NCBI GenBank assembly: GCA_038380795.1
Contig: CM076259.1
Location: 71,391,741 to 71,455,740 of the forward strand
DNA length: 64,000 nt
Origin: Pyrocephalus nanus
Taxonomy: Eukaryota > Chordata > Aves > Passeriformes > Tyrannidae
Direction of reading: 5' to 3'
The notes beneath the pieces are model-generated. The model had not been told where the DNA came from. It ran no database searches and saw only the letters and a list, made by a program, of their open reading frames with translations. Shown here piece after piece: positions 12,601 through 25,300 of this stretch (the first letter of the stretch is position 1; every line of letters starts with the position of its first letter). A program made the position numbers and the translations under genes.

Positions 12601-14430
12601 ACACCTTTCTGTTTTTCTCCTCCATCAACAAAAGAAACAATGAAAACACAGGTTTCTCTTAAGAAAACTGCCTGGAAAATTTCTCAGTATGTTCTATTGA
12701 AACAAGTACTTTTCTAATTAGCATTAATAAGATAAAGGTATTGCTTTTCAAGGCAATTTAAAGACAGAGAAGAGAAAATGCAAATGAGAATTCTTCGTGA
12801 TTAGTCCATTCTTTTTATTCTCTCTCCTAATGACTGGACTTGCTTTCTATTCTTGTATTGGTAAATACAAGTAAACCTCAGAACAAAGTTCTAAAAAAAT
12901 GGATAGGGACTTTGACTAAAGAGCTATAGCCAGGGATACTGGTAAGCAAAACCATACATGACAGCTCAGAAATTTTGTGGCAGAATTTGCTGCTTAGTTT
13001 AGTTTTATCTAAGGTCTCCCTGAAGACAGTAGGGTTAATGCATTTCCTCAGACTAATAGGTAATTCTTTGCTTAGAAATACATACTATTTTTCTTGTAAA
13101 AGAATAGTTTTAAATAAGCTTCTGTTGAAAAAGTAGAGTAGCATGCTCTGGGATAGTTATTTCCTGTCCTCAGAAAAGTGAGAGAAAGTAAGCTGAAGAC
13201 CGCATGAATTGTTTTACTATTAGCAGTCAGCCTCTAGGTTTTTCCTACTTTTTCTTCTGCTCCCCATAAGTCACTGGGTATATGTTTACCAATGAGATGA
13301 GAGCCTCTTCCTGGTGGTCATCACTACACTGGAAGTGAACATTCCTGACAGTCATCTCTCAAAGCGAAAGGATAAGCAAGATTAGTTCTCAGTGAACTGC
13401 TTTGGGTAGCTCTTGAGCAGTGAGGTGAGAAGGTGAGACCTCTTTCACATCTATGACATTAACAATAATGTCTCACCTGCCTCGGAGGGAAACCCTGCTA
13501 GTTGAGTCATTTGCTCTGAACCTATCAGTTTCCCTTTAAGAAAAACATCATAGACAAGCAGGATGCACACAGAAAGATACTTCAGAGGTTTAAATACAAT
13601 GCCTTTCTTCCAAACAGCTTCCAGATGCTTCTTTAAGCCCTAAACAAATATGACATGTAATAGTACCAGGTGCCCAGGGCTAAAGAGGTCATGAGCACTT
13701 CCAGCTCCCACTGACTAGGCAGCTGAAGGTGCTTAGCAAGTTTCGGAAAGAGGTGGCAACTTACAGCAGATTAGAACTACATTCTAAAAAAGTTCCTCTC
13801 TTTCTGTTTTCTTTCTTTTAATGTCATGATGCTCGTATGATACTTATTGCCTTAATTTGATATCTCCTAACAGCCTTAAATAGTAATTAGCAAAACTGTT
13901 CTGCAAAGTAAACAAAAGTTAGACTTTTAGTAAATAACAGAAGGACAACTGTATGTTAGGATTTAATTATAAGAAAAAAGTTATACTTGGCAGAAGGCAT
14001 CTGTAATTTGTGATTTCATCATTTTATAAAGCTTCTTTTAATGATTAAAATCACTTCTGGCAGTTTTTTCCCTTATGCTGCCATAAATCACAACTAAACC
14101 CAAATCTCTACTTTAAGGAATATAGCTGCTAGAAATGCAAACAGAAATATGTGAATAGGAATAAGTAAAGTAATATCATGATTGCTGCACTTTTTAATAG
14201 CCAAAGTAATTCATAAGATGCTCTACATTGCTGTAAAACAAGTTTTCACACCTTTGCAGGTGTTCATGTGTACCTCAAGGAATATGAATAAATTCAGACG
14301 GTCTTAAAAATAGGAGTATATTAATCTGGATAATCTTACAAAGTTTTAATCATTATTATATCACTGTAATGAATGGGGAAAAATGGAGGTTTTTTTGGTT
14401 GATTGTTTTTTGGTTTGGTTTGGTTTTAAT

Positions 14431-14530
14431 NNNNNNNNNNNNNNNNNNNNNNNNNNNNNNNNNNNNNNNNNNNNNNNNNNNNNNNNNNNNNNNNNNNNNN
14501 NNNNNNNNNNNNNNNNNNNNNNNNNNNNNN
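14431..14530. other. Assembly gap (100 N)
   Basis: Exactly 100 N, the usual placeholder for a gap of unknown size. The left flank ends in repeated TTTGG units and the right flank begins with two copies of TCTTTCATA. This suggests a simple repeat that could not be assembled. Reading frames crossing it are meaningless. Confidence 0.99.
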
Positions 14531-17500
14531 TCTTTCATATCTTTCATATAATTTTTGTTTTTTGAACATTGTTTGGTTTTCTTTTCCCCCCCCTCTATGT
14601 TAGTTTTGTGAGATTCAATATTAATAATCCAAGAAAAATGTGCATAGTAGAGAGTTTCTGCCACACATGCTGGTGTGTTGAAGTGACAAACCAGCACTGT
14701 AAATCTATATTCGAAATAGGAAAGAACAGCATTACGATCTTGTTGATCACTAGCATAAATATCCATTAGTTCTCAAGCCTAGGAGGACAGAGGTAGTAGG
14801 AATCTAATCTTTCCAGAAATATAATTGCTATAATGCCAGAGCATATCTCTTATCTATATATTAAGACTGTGACTTCAAAAACTTGAACATTTATAACTAG
14901 ATGGTATGAATTCAAAGAGCTATTTATAGAAAGCATAGTTTGCATGAAAATGCAGCAAAGAAGTATCAGAAAATTTCGTAAAAACAATTTATATGTACAA
15001 GAAATATAAATAATATCTATAGACAAAATACCATTTCATATATTTTTGTTTTGTTTTCTAGGGCTACAATGGATGATGAAATATATAAAATGTATAGCAG
15101 TTCAGCTCTTTCAGTAAGGGAAACACCTCAGGGAACTACTGTGCCAGATTCTCAAATACAGATATGATCCCATTGTGCCACTCAGCTGCTACAAATGAAC
15201 CATAACCCAGCTGAAAATTGCTGGCAGAGGATTTCCTGTCTTCAGTGAATTCTCTTCTGACATATATCTATCATTCCCAGGCAGTATAGTTTTATCTCTT
15301 CACTGTGAAAAGGCATATCTCAAGAGTAAGAAAGTTCGTGGTGTAGTCTTGCTATACTCTTTCTCTAGTGATATAAAAACCCTACCAAAGTTCTGAAGCA
15401 GCAGTAGAATTGGACCAAGGAACTCAAAAGAGTTGAGACACGCTCAGACCCTTCATATCTTTTATGCCCTGTGTTGAATCAGTCACAAGTAAAGTAATTG
15501 TTCTCTAAGGAATTTTCCTTCATATACTTCCTTTTTTATAAAATTTTAAAAATAAAAATACATTTTCAGACAATTTGTGTTTTCAGCATAGTAAAACCAC
15601 TGCATTTACTATGCTAGTTACAGAACAAGTGGGATTTTTTTTTTGATATGGGGATTTTCACCAGTAAGATATCTATTTTATCTATCATACAAAGAAAAGG
15701 AACATTATTGCAATAAAAACAGGTATGTTCTGCGTAGCTTCGTATCTTTTCTTATCAGACAATTTACCCCAAAGGTTGTTGTCGTATATCTTGTTCTACC
15801 TCTCCTCCTTCTTTTGAGATGTCTCTTGTTTCCTTAACGTGAAAACAAACAAAAGCTCCATGGTCATGTCTATTTGGGTATTATAACTTCTAAAGGATGC
15901 AGCAAAACTGCCAGTCACTTGTCAATGGCAGTAGAGCTTCTCTTTAATGAAATAGAAAATGGGATTTTTCTCCCCCTTAAAATAAAGGAAATAAAATTCT
16001 GAATAATGTAATTCTCTCTGACATTTCAGCATGAATGGATGGAGCTGTTATCCATCCATTAGGAAATAACAATGTACAAAGCATGACATTTATAGTAAAT
16101 ATAAAGTCTGTAATCATTTGGAATCTAGAATTGTCCATGGTTACAGCTCTACATTAGTGGTAAAAGCTTGCAAAAATAAAAAAGTAAAATCGTTAAAAGC
16201 TCAAACACAAGACAGCATGATAGAACAGATTTTCATTTATTAAATTCAAGAAAGATGTAAATGGTCATGACATTTAACATTGTTGAAAAATAACAGTTAT
16301 TTAGGTAGGCCAGGATGAAGGTAATTACATTAAAATGCGGTATTGTTTGGCAAAGAAAACAAGGAAATAACTGTGTAGGCTTGAAGTCTATTTATAATGC
16401 TCACACGTGTGTGACTGTGTGACCACTGAAGGGCAATGAGTAATTTCTAGATAAAATCTGCATTATTCTCACATTGCAAGAAGAAAACAAAGCTCAAAGA
16501 ATAGTCAGAGTGTCAGAGTTAAAAGCAAAGCCTGGAGCCCCTCCAGTATGGGGATGGAGAAAGAGAGTACTTACACCTCATTCATAACTTTAATTCCATA
16601 AAAACTGGGGAACACAAACTTTTTCAAGTGTGTTTGAAATGGTAAAATTCAAGAAAATTGCTTTGCAGAGAATCGTTCATGATACTTTACAATATAGGAA
16701 AATATTAAATAGTCTCTAGAGGAATTAAAAAACTGAAATAGGTCAGGATTTCAAATAAGAGAAGAGGAAACAAAGGGAAAGGGAAAGGGAAAGGGAAAGG
16801 GAAAGGGAAAGGGAGGATGTAAAATAATAAATACAAAACCAAAGGGTGCAGCACTTAACTCTGTGAACAAGCGAGTGAACCCAAAGTATACGATATGTTG
16901 TGTTATGGAATTACATAAGCATTATGGTGCACTGATGGATGCACATGACTCAACGCAGCAATGTACCCATAGAATTGCAAGCAATTTTTTCACGTCAGAA
17001 GGTCTTCTTGGCTTGTTTTTTTCGTGTGTCACGAACTGATGGGTTAAATGGAAGTGTCTCAAGAAAGGAAAAAAAAAATCATCAAATTAATCCAAAGGCC
17101 TGTAAAGTTAGTTTGGTTGTATTACTATTTCATATAACTACTGTGAAATGTCTTAATGTACAGGGAGAAATTAGAAGTTTACCTTCAAGAAGTAAATGCT
17201 GTAGAAAGTAATGAAGTTATATGTGCCTAGATAAAAAGAGAAAAAAAAAAGAAACCCAAAGCAAAAAACCTCTAAATATTGCATGAGTTTAAAATGCATT
17301 GCATGCAAAGACAGGTTTTTCAAAATTTATTTTTAAAGATTCTGCATCTTTGAGTTCACCGAAGCACTAGGATATTAAATAAATGTTCTTCTCTACAGAG
17401 AAAAAACCCAAACCTCTAAGATAGCTGCTACATATATGAAAAAATTTCTTGATACATCAGCTAAAGTAAAACTTTCTTTCAAGGTCGTAAATTGCATTTT

Positions 17501-17892
17501 TTAAAAAAATAAACATATGTGCCAACATATATGTATAAAAAATCCATGAAATATTTTGTAGTGAATGCTAATATACAATTTGTTTTCTACGTAAAATAAA
17601 TTTTTCCTCTCTATGTACAATTTTCCCAGACCACTTTGATTTTAATATTCCGCATTCCACAATGTCAAGAGATACAAAGCAAAATGAAAGTCAGTCATAA
17701 CAGAATACACCTTAAGTATGCTCATGACTAAAAATGCTTATGGTACAAGTCTTCTTAAACAGGAGAATTTTACAGAGAAAGCAAAAGCAAAAATGAACAA
17801 AAAACTAAGTGAGCCCCTTCCAGTGTATTCTAATATAAAACTGAATAAATAAAAATGTCTGGGTTTAGCCAGAAAAAAAGAAATAAAGGAGG
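14531..17892. other. AT-rich unique sequence
   Basis: No gene or transposon recognised. It contains a perfect 10-bp-stem inverted repeat at 16034-16060 and the (GGGAAA)n tract at 16772-16815. The segment 16290-16490 is less AT-biased and looks like conserved noncoding sequence, which cannot be shown from one genome. Confidence 0.5.
16772..16815 (+). repeat. (GGGAAA)n hexamer repeat, G-quadruplex motif
   Basis: Seven GGG runs at an exact 6-bp period (16775, 16781, 16787, 16793, 16799, 16805, 16811), separated by AAA. Any four consecutive runs meet the canonical G3N3 quadruplex rule. It is not telomeric (TTAGGG). Confidence 0.95.
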
Positions 17893-18137
17893 TCAAGTTA
17901 CACTTTCAGTAAAGATCATATGTAAGTTCTCAGTTATAACACCCTTGTTTTCAACATTCAGGGTTACCCGCAGAAAAAAAGAATCCATATCCAGATGACA
18001 ATTTACAAAATACTGATCAAAAGTATATTTTGCTTGAAAGTCATCTGAACAAGATGAACTATTTCTATTACATGTCCAAGTTACTATCCTTTTGCATAAA
18101 CCGAGGTTACTGTGTTCCTTCCATCTCTTCAGCTGTG
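17893..18137 (-). other. Exon-like open frame, cytokine-receptor-like (tentative)
   Basis: An open frame of about 80 codons on the minus strand ending in TGA. A candidate splice acceptor (TATACAG, ending at 18138) lies just upstream. The peptide has a strand-like start (AQLKRWKEH), three closely spaced cysteines, an NSS glycosylation site, another cysteine (CHLDMD), then a hydrophobic strand followed by VENKGVITEN. This order of Cys pairs, an F.L.V strand and an 'ENxxG' turn resembles the second exon of the D1 fibronectin-type domain in gp130-type class I cytokine receptors. I see no partner exons elsewhere in the window, and the donor candidate at the end (AAA|GTGTAA) is weak. It could be a lone exon of a gene with giant introns, a degenerate exon, or chance. 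Confidence 0.2.
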
Positions 18138-18162
18138 CTGTATATTTACAGGAGTTTAACAA

Positions 18163-21100
18163 GTAACTGTTTGGTAGCTCTTCACCTAATCACAGGTCCC
18201 TAGCTGCATCTATGTCTTCACTGGCTATTTACAAAATACATGTATAAAAGAGAAACATAATTAGCTAGAGATGTTTTCTGCATGCCTAACGGGGAATGGG
18301 AACTGTGCTAGTAAATGAGTTAGACCAGGGGAACGTTTTCATATTACTGGTGTGCCCAGACTGTCTTTCAAATACCACCTAATCATCTCAGGATTGTTTA
18401 AAAGTTTCATTATGATGTTTACAGCACCAAGAAAAAAAAAAAAAAACAAAACAAAACAATTTTCTCAAAGCAAAATCCTTTGCAAAATTCCTCAGTTTTG
18501 GTGAAACCTTCAAACCACTGTTCTGCAGCTTATCTGGAAGGCTAACTCAGTTTCATGACAGTTTCTCCAAAGAATTGCTCGACCTCCTATCAAATAGAAC
18601 AACAAGCAATGAGGGTCCCCACTGTTCTCTGGAGCAATGCACTTTGCAAACTGTTCTGGAGATGGAAAGCTATGTTTCTTCTAACTTAGATATCCTCATT
18701 TACTCTGCTGCGTCAGAACTACAGATAACAAGGATATGGAAACTCATTCAGCAGATTTTCAAATGAAAAATTAATGTTATAATTTTCTAGTTGAAGTCTT
18801 TAGAGTGGCACAGACCTTAGTTTGACTTCTTGAGAGAAGGATGGTTTAATTTCTTACTAATGTGCTATTGAAGATTATAGCTCTATGTCTAAAACCAGCA
18901 TGACTTTCTATACCGATAAATAATGTACTTCAAAGAAGAAGATATGCCCTAGGATTTATTTGTTTATTTATTGGTCGATTTGCTTGCTTTAAGCTAGTGA
19001 TTTGAAGTTGGTGTTTGGAACTTTTAAACTTGAGAAGATAATTTTTAAATGATCACACAGACATTATAGCATCAGAGTGCTCATCTGCATGGTAAGAATT
19101 AGATGTACTAGCAGTCATGCTTGAACTGCATCCTTCCCTGGGAGATGTAGAAATATCAAGAGGGAGATGTTTGTTATTCATTCATCTGAGTTTAAAATAA
19201 AATGTTTCTGCAATATAATGTGGGTTATGCTTGTGTGTAATAAAAATATTAAAAGAAATTTCACCATGTACAGAAAAATAGGCCTGGGGATATAAAGGAT
19301 GGAAGCAAAAGATTCTCTGCATAATTCCTTAATTGTGTGTAGAGTATCTCCAGAGAATCTACATAAAAATTAATACATTAAAACTGTGATCTTTTATATT
19401 TATTCACAGTACTTTTTAATTTATTCAAGGTGTGAGATCAGTTCTTGAGTATATAAGCCTTAGAAGAAAGAATTCCAGTTGTTTGCAAAGAACAGAGGGA
19501 CAACTGACTGATCAAACTTTCTGGGGCAGCAAAGTTTACAGCTGTTGTCTCCCAAAGGCTACATCTCAGGAGGAGAATTACAGTGCTTTACCATAGTATT
19601 TTTAACGTTGTGGATTAAAACCTTACAATTTTTTACACAGGACAGCAAAAAGCTCTTCACCCAGCTGGTTCCTGGCAGATTAATCAGAGTTGTGTCATTG
19701 GGATACCTTTTCATTCTTCATTTGAAGTTGCCATTCACTAAAAAGGAGTGAAAAAGGTATCATGAAGGGAGCTTTCTAAATTTCCAGTAATAAGGTATGT
19801 TTACTATTTGTCCTATGATTCCTTGATCTCCTTTTTCTCTGAGTAACCTGAGTGCATTCTCAGGGTCATGGAAGTGTAGCATACCATAAGAAAAAGTGCA
19901 AAACAAAGTCTCATCAAGTCCAGAGAGACAAAGTGATTCTGGTCCATCTGGCTGAATGTAAATGTCAACAGTTTAAACATGTCTGTCTCACCATTTACAT
20001 ATATTTACATATATTCCTTCTACATTCAGTGGAGATAAACAGGTAAGTCTAAGGTATGATTCATATCATCATAAGTAGAAGTTTAAAATGCGTATAATGT
20101 TGTCACCTGACGTACTTATTTCTTACCACTGATTTTAGAGAGCCCATATACTAAGCTTAGAGAGAAACATCTAGAATGCAAATGTCTAAGGATATGTGAT
20201 ATTAATTCAAAGAATATTAACCAAACTTCTGCAAGAAATTCTAGAAGTATTCCAGTACCATTTAGTACTAAACAAGACCATTTAAAATCAATATATTAAA
20301 TGCATTGAGATCTGTCAGTGCTCACATTTCTCAATAGAGAATGTGGAAACAAAAGACATTGCTTTTTATGACGAGGGCAAAACTGAAGTTGAATGTTGGA
20401 GCTTTTGTGCTGGAGACATTTTGACATCATCCAGCTCTAAATGAAAATGGAACCTCATATAATCTAAGTCCAGGATACAGGAACCTATGTATATATAGGT
20501 AACTATACCATGGGAGTTGAATAGCATGAACTTTGTTACAGTAAAAAGACTTTAGTCCAATAAAATCAAGTATATATTTATAAGAACATTTTGTGGTACT
20601 ATTAATGAATTTTTGATTAAATTTTTTGTGAACATATTTAAGGCAGAAAATAGGTTTAAACACAGCAAAATAATCAAACCTTCCATAAGTATTTAGTAGA
20701 AATGCTAGTTTTAAATCTGTTCTTGATTCATTATTGTGTTCAAATGTTACATGATCATGTTCCAAGTCAAGTAAACAAAAAAAAAGCGTGATCAATATCA
20801 ACTAGCAATGAATGCAGGATCAAGTATTTATTGATAAGTACTTATTTTTCATGTCAGCATTATTCAAGATATAATGAAACCATTCAAATTTATATTGCTC
20901 TTTAATTGAGTAGTCTTGATGAATATTTCATCAAAAAAAAAGATTTCTTTTTAAAAACACCTGTTTAAGATTCAATTTCAAGTACATTGCTTTGCTAAAC
21001 CTTTGTTTATCTGTTTATGTTTGATGGTTATTCCTGATATATCTAATATTTAAACATAATTTGTATATAAATATTAGGAAGCCAGGCTTCTTAGAAAAGC

Positions 21101-21584
21101 AAACAAACAAAAAAACCTCATAAATTATAAGTCACTCCCCAGTTAAGTTTGCTTGCAATATTCCTCTGAAAAGAATGAATCTAAATCTAGTCTTAATGCT
21201 GAATTCACAAGGAAATCTCATTCTGAAGGCAAACTCAGCATGATAATAGTGTGTATAATACAATGTCATTTGTTTCATATAGTTTCATACAGTGACTTCA
21301 TTCAACAGTTGGTCTAAATATAAGAAGTTTTTTAATTTATTCTGTTACCCAACATAGTTTCAGAAACAAATAGTGTGTGAAACTGCTGTCATACCAGATC
21401 GTTACTATTCTTATTCAGAGCATGAGTAATTATATTTGCTTAGTAACATGTTTTCAGCTATGAGATTCCTTATACCAATTGCATATATTAAGAAGTGTGA
21501 CAATGAGATTCCTGTTACTGAAGTAAAGATTTCCATAAATTAAATAATAAGACCAAACTGATTCCTTAAAAACAGAATAAAACA
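18163..21584. other. AT-rich unique sequence
   Basis: No gene recognised. An A-rich AAAAC run lies at 18430-18460. The 124-codon minus-strand frame at 20427-20801 is AT-driven and shows no domain or repeat match. Confidence 0.55.
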
Positions 21585-22334
21585 TATGTTCAACAAAGTG
21601 AAGTTCTGGGTCCTAACCTTGGGTTACAACAACCCCATGCAGGCTTGGGGCAGCGTGGCTGAAAAACTGCCCAGCAGAAAAAAACCTGGGGGTGCTGGTG
21701 AACAGGCACTGGAAATGAGCCAACCGTGTGCCCAGGCAGACAAGAAGGCCTGGCTTGTAGAGGAAATACTGTGGCCAGCAGGACAAGGGCAGTGATTGTC
21801 TCTCCATACTCAGCACTGGTGAGGTCTCGCCTCAAATCTTGTGTTCCGTTTTGGGTCCCTCACTAAAAAGACATTGAGGTGCTGGAGCAAGTGCAGAGAA
21901 GGGCAATGAAACCAGTGAAGGGCCTGGACCACAGGTTTTATGAGGATAAGCTGAGGGATCTGGGGTGGTTTAGCATGGAGAAGAAGAGGCTCAAGGGAGA
22001 CCTTATCACTTTCTATAACACCTGAATGGAGGTTGTAGCAAGGTGGGGGTCAGCCTCTTCTCCCAGGTGACAAGTGACAGGATGAGAGGAAATGTCCTCA
22101 AGTTGTTCCAGGGGAGGTTTAGACTATATGTTAGGAAAAAGGTCTTCACAGAAAGGGTACTCAGGCATTGACTGACCAGAGAAGTGGTAGAATTACCATT
22201 CCTGGAAGTGTTCAAATGTTGCATGGAGGTATCCCTTGGGGACATGATTTAGTGGTGAACATTAAGGCTAGTTTAATGGTTGGACTCGTTGATCTTAAAA
22301 GTCTTTTCCAAACTGAATGATCCTATGATTCTGA
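21585..22334 (+). mobile_element. CR1 LINE fragment with ORF2 end and 3' tail
   Basis: A plus-strand, 5'-truncated CR1 of 750 bp. It starts inside ORF2 at 'gttcaacaaagtgaagttctg' (the conserved MKFNKAKC block, here MFNKVKF), passes the 'caaccccatgcag' and 'ctcagcactggtgaggt' blocks and the 'agcatggagaagaagaggctc' block (degenerate LFSLEKKRL), and ends in 'tgatcctatgattctgat'. Stops and indels, including one after 21795, break the frame. Its similarity to the CR1 consensus is fairly high, so it is younger than the copies at 4.6 and 27.8 kb. Confidence 0.94.
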
Positions 22335-25300
22335 TATTTTGGGTTGTGTTAACCCACTTTTTGCTACCTTATTAAAAAGACAGATTTGGTATCATCTGAA
22401 TTTTCAAGATTGTCACCAGATGTGTTGTGCTTGAAGCATTGTTTTAAAACTATTTTCTCAAAAGAAATTCTAAGCTTTCCATTTGGGTATGTGCTTAGAT
22501 TTTGCAAGGAGTTCTAAAAAAATTATTTTAGAATAATATCATGTACTACGGAAAGCTCAGTTGAAAAGTAAAGTGTATTTCTTCTCTCTCTTGTGTAAAT
22601 CTGAAATTTGAAAGTTGTTACTGGATAGCCACACATTTCTTAGTAATTACTCAGAGCTATTGGTTTGGAAAACTGGCCATCAATTGATTTTTTGGCATAT
22701 TAAAAGCTCTAACAGGAAAACTAAATACTAGTAAAAAGTGAAATTATATCTTATTATATATTTTATCATTTCAGAAAATTAATCTCCTTTCAGAACATAA
22801 CCCAAAGTGGGCAAATGTAGGGCTTTTTTCTCAAAGATAAGTAAAATATTTAATACTTTTTTCAACATTTTTGAGACATCTTCATAGAAACTTCACAGCT
22901 CTATTGTTATTTTAAGGGGATAGAAACAAAATAATTTGAAATTGTACAATTTTTATTGAAAAAATTACTAAATAAATTATTCATAGTATTAGAGATCAGT
23001 TATGTATCCTTAGGCACCAGTGTTGTACGCAAGTTAGTCTTCCTAATTTTGTTTCAGATTAAGAAGGGAGAAATGGACACTTATCAAGCAAAATTAATCT
23101 GAAATATTTTAAACGTCTATGTTTAGGCAAGATTGATTATGTCCTGGAAATATGACATCTCATTTATTATGTTAGCTATTAAGGCATCACAGGGATTTTA
23201 ACACAGTTGTATTTGACTGAATTTCTCCTCCTTTGCATCAATATAATATGTTGTCTTATCTGTGAATGGCTTAGCAACAGCACAGCCAACTACCTCACCA
23301 CTAAAGGAGGTCACTTTTATAGCTTCTGTTTCCAGAGAAACTAAGAAGTAATACATCAATTCTCTCATCAAGATCAAGATCTTCATCAGCTTTTGGTAGC
23401 TAAACTGATGATTCAGCCACTGACTGAATTCACTGAATCTCAGTCGTTCATGGACTAGCGAAATGAAAAATGCTTAATAAGCCAGGATGCTAATAAGCTG
23501 CTAAATTTTCTGGATTCCTTTCCCAGTTGTGTACAACCTGAGTGCACTGAGGTAGCTTCTTTTACTTTCAAAGTACTGAAAGTTACCTTGAACTTTTTGC
23601 CTTGAATTTTGGAATTGCCCACAATTCAGCTCAGTAGATGAAACTGCATGAACTACTTTCCTGTATCATAACGTCCTCATAGCATCCCTCATATATAAAA
23701 CCCACTTAATTTAGTCATGGGCATTCTGACATATGATAGCATTGTCTTTATTTTCATGCTATCTTGCAATAACCACTGCGATGCAGCACAAACATCTCTT
23801 ATGGTGATAACAAGTGTCCTTACATGGCTAGGTAGGTCATAATACTTAAGGACAGAGATAGTGTCTTGCTAAAGTAGCCATTTCTGGTGATATTATAGTG
23901 CACTTCTGCCTCAGAGTTAATGGATTTCTCCTTTAATTCAGGCCTAATTTCTGTTTAATGCTAATTCACATTAATTCTCTTCTTATTTTTGGGAGTCTAA
24001 TTGCTGATTTCTCTCTGGAATGGAGTATCACTCTGATGAAACCTTTAGAGGGATTTTTTTTCTGAAGAGTTGATATCTTAATTACAAACATGGTGAAATA
24101 AGTCACTGATACACAAAAATTACTTTCAGTTGCAATATCAGGTATAAGCAGATAAATATTCTAATCAGAAAGGTAAGAAAGGCTTTTCAGAAATATTGTC
24201 CAAATATGTGAGACTAACAATTCAGAAATTCAGAAAAAAAATCAACCAGAAAATCTAGAAAGGAAATTTAAATATAGAGGTAGAATAGGCTACACAATAA
24301 GAAATAAAGGGTTTTCATGAGGAATCATTATATTTTATAATTACTGTAGTTACAGTAAAATACAAAGGTGAATTTCATAACAAAATTTAGGTTATGATTA
24401 CGTAAGGACCTTTCTACAGGCAATTTTATACCTCACAAAAGTAAAATATCCTTTTAAATGTCTGACATGAGTGCCTCATGCTGAGTATCAGAGTGGATCA
24501 CATAAAAACACATCTTTAAAATTTACATATGGTAAAACCTTTTATGAATCCATGTTTTTAGTTCTACATACAGACCACTGGCTAAGCTGTATTTTTTTTT
24601 TTTCTTTTAGAATGTTTGCTGGTATTACAATTTGGTTTTAAAAGAAATGAAACCATGAAATATATCAGAAAATGTGTAATCGCATTTTCTCAGATATCTA
24701 TGTTCTTTGTTCATTACAAGACTGATGCAATTTCTTTAGCAGTCAGTAGCAAAATTCCCACTGACTGCACAATGGAAATGAGAGAAGGCTTAATACGTGG
24801 ACATAATCTGTAACTCTGTCATGAATGTAGTAGTTATACTTTATTTTAATAGTGTAATTTCTTATTACAAAATGTCATATGGGTTCCTTGCATTGGTTTA
24901 GTTATTTAATGTATTTGAAAAACTCACAGAACAATTGTAAATGCAAACATATTTACTGCCAAAAAGTAAAAGTCCTTAGGATCTGTAAACCCTTGTGTTG
25001 TGAAAAAAAAATCTCTTCAGCAAATAACTTCACATATATGGAGGCAACTACAATTAATTTTATCAAAGTGTTAAGTAGAAAAGAGAGAGAAAGAGAGTGG
25101 TACACAAAAAACAGTGGTACAATAGACTGCTCAGTTACTTGTTATCCTGAGTTGCTCCTCCAAAGCTGTTTGTTATTAGACTACATCTTATTTTGACATA
25201 ATCCTCTTAAGAATTGATCCCCCCTTGTAAATGCAGCTCACTTCAGAATGTAAGCAAATTGGTTTGCAAGGATTGATTGATAAAGGGAAGTAAGCATTCA

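Larger units (their letters stand above)
8001..14430. other. Long AT-rich unique stretch, no gene seen
   Basis: Over 6 kb without recognised protein-coding frames or CR1. It contains A-runs near 8460 and 11887, a TA/CA microsatellite at 10521-10575, and the poly(T)-flanked segment at 12284-12600. The frame at 11310-11558 is open for 82 codons but shows no domain; the surrounding sequence, rich in ATTAATTA-type words, looks more like conserved noncoding DNA, which I cannot verify. Confidence 0.55.

Noticed and set aside
13695..13746. Stretch resembling an old amniote repeat ('ctcccactgac...ctgaaggtgcttagca')
   Set aside because: Only about 50 bp with a vague resemblance; I cannot name or verify a family.
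16772..16815. Interstitial telomere repeat
   Set aside because: The unit is GGGAAA, not TTAGGG.
20427..20801. 124-codon minus-strand frame
   Set aside because: AT-driven opening rich in Phe, Tyr, Leu and Lys; no domain, no splice context.
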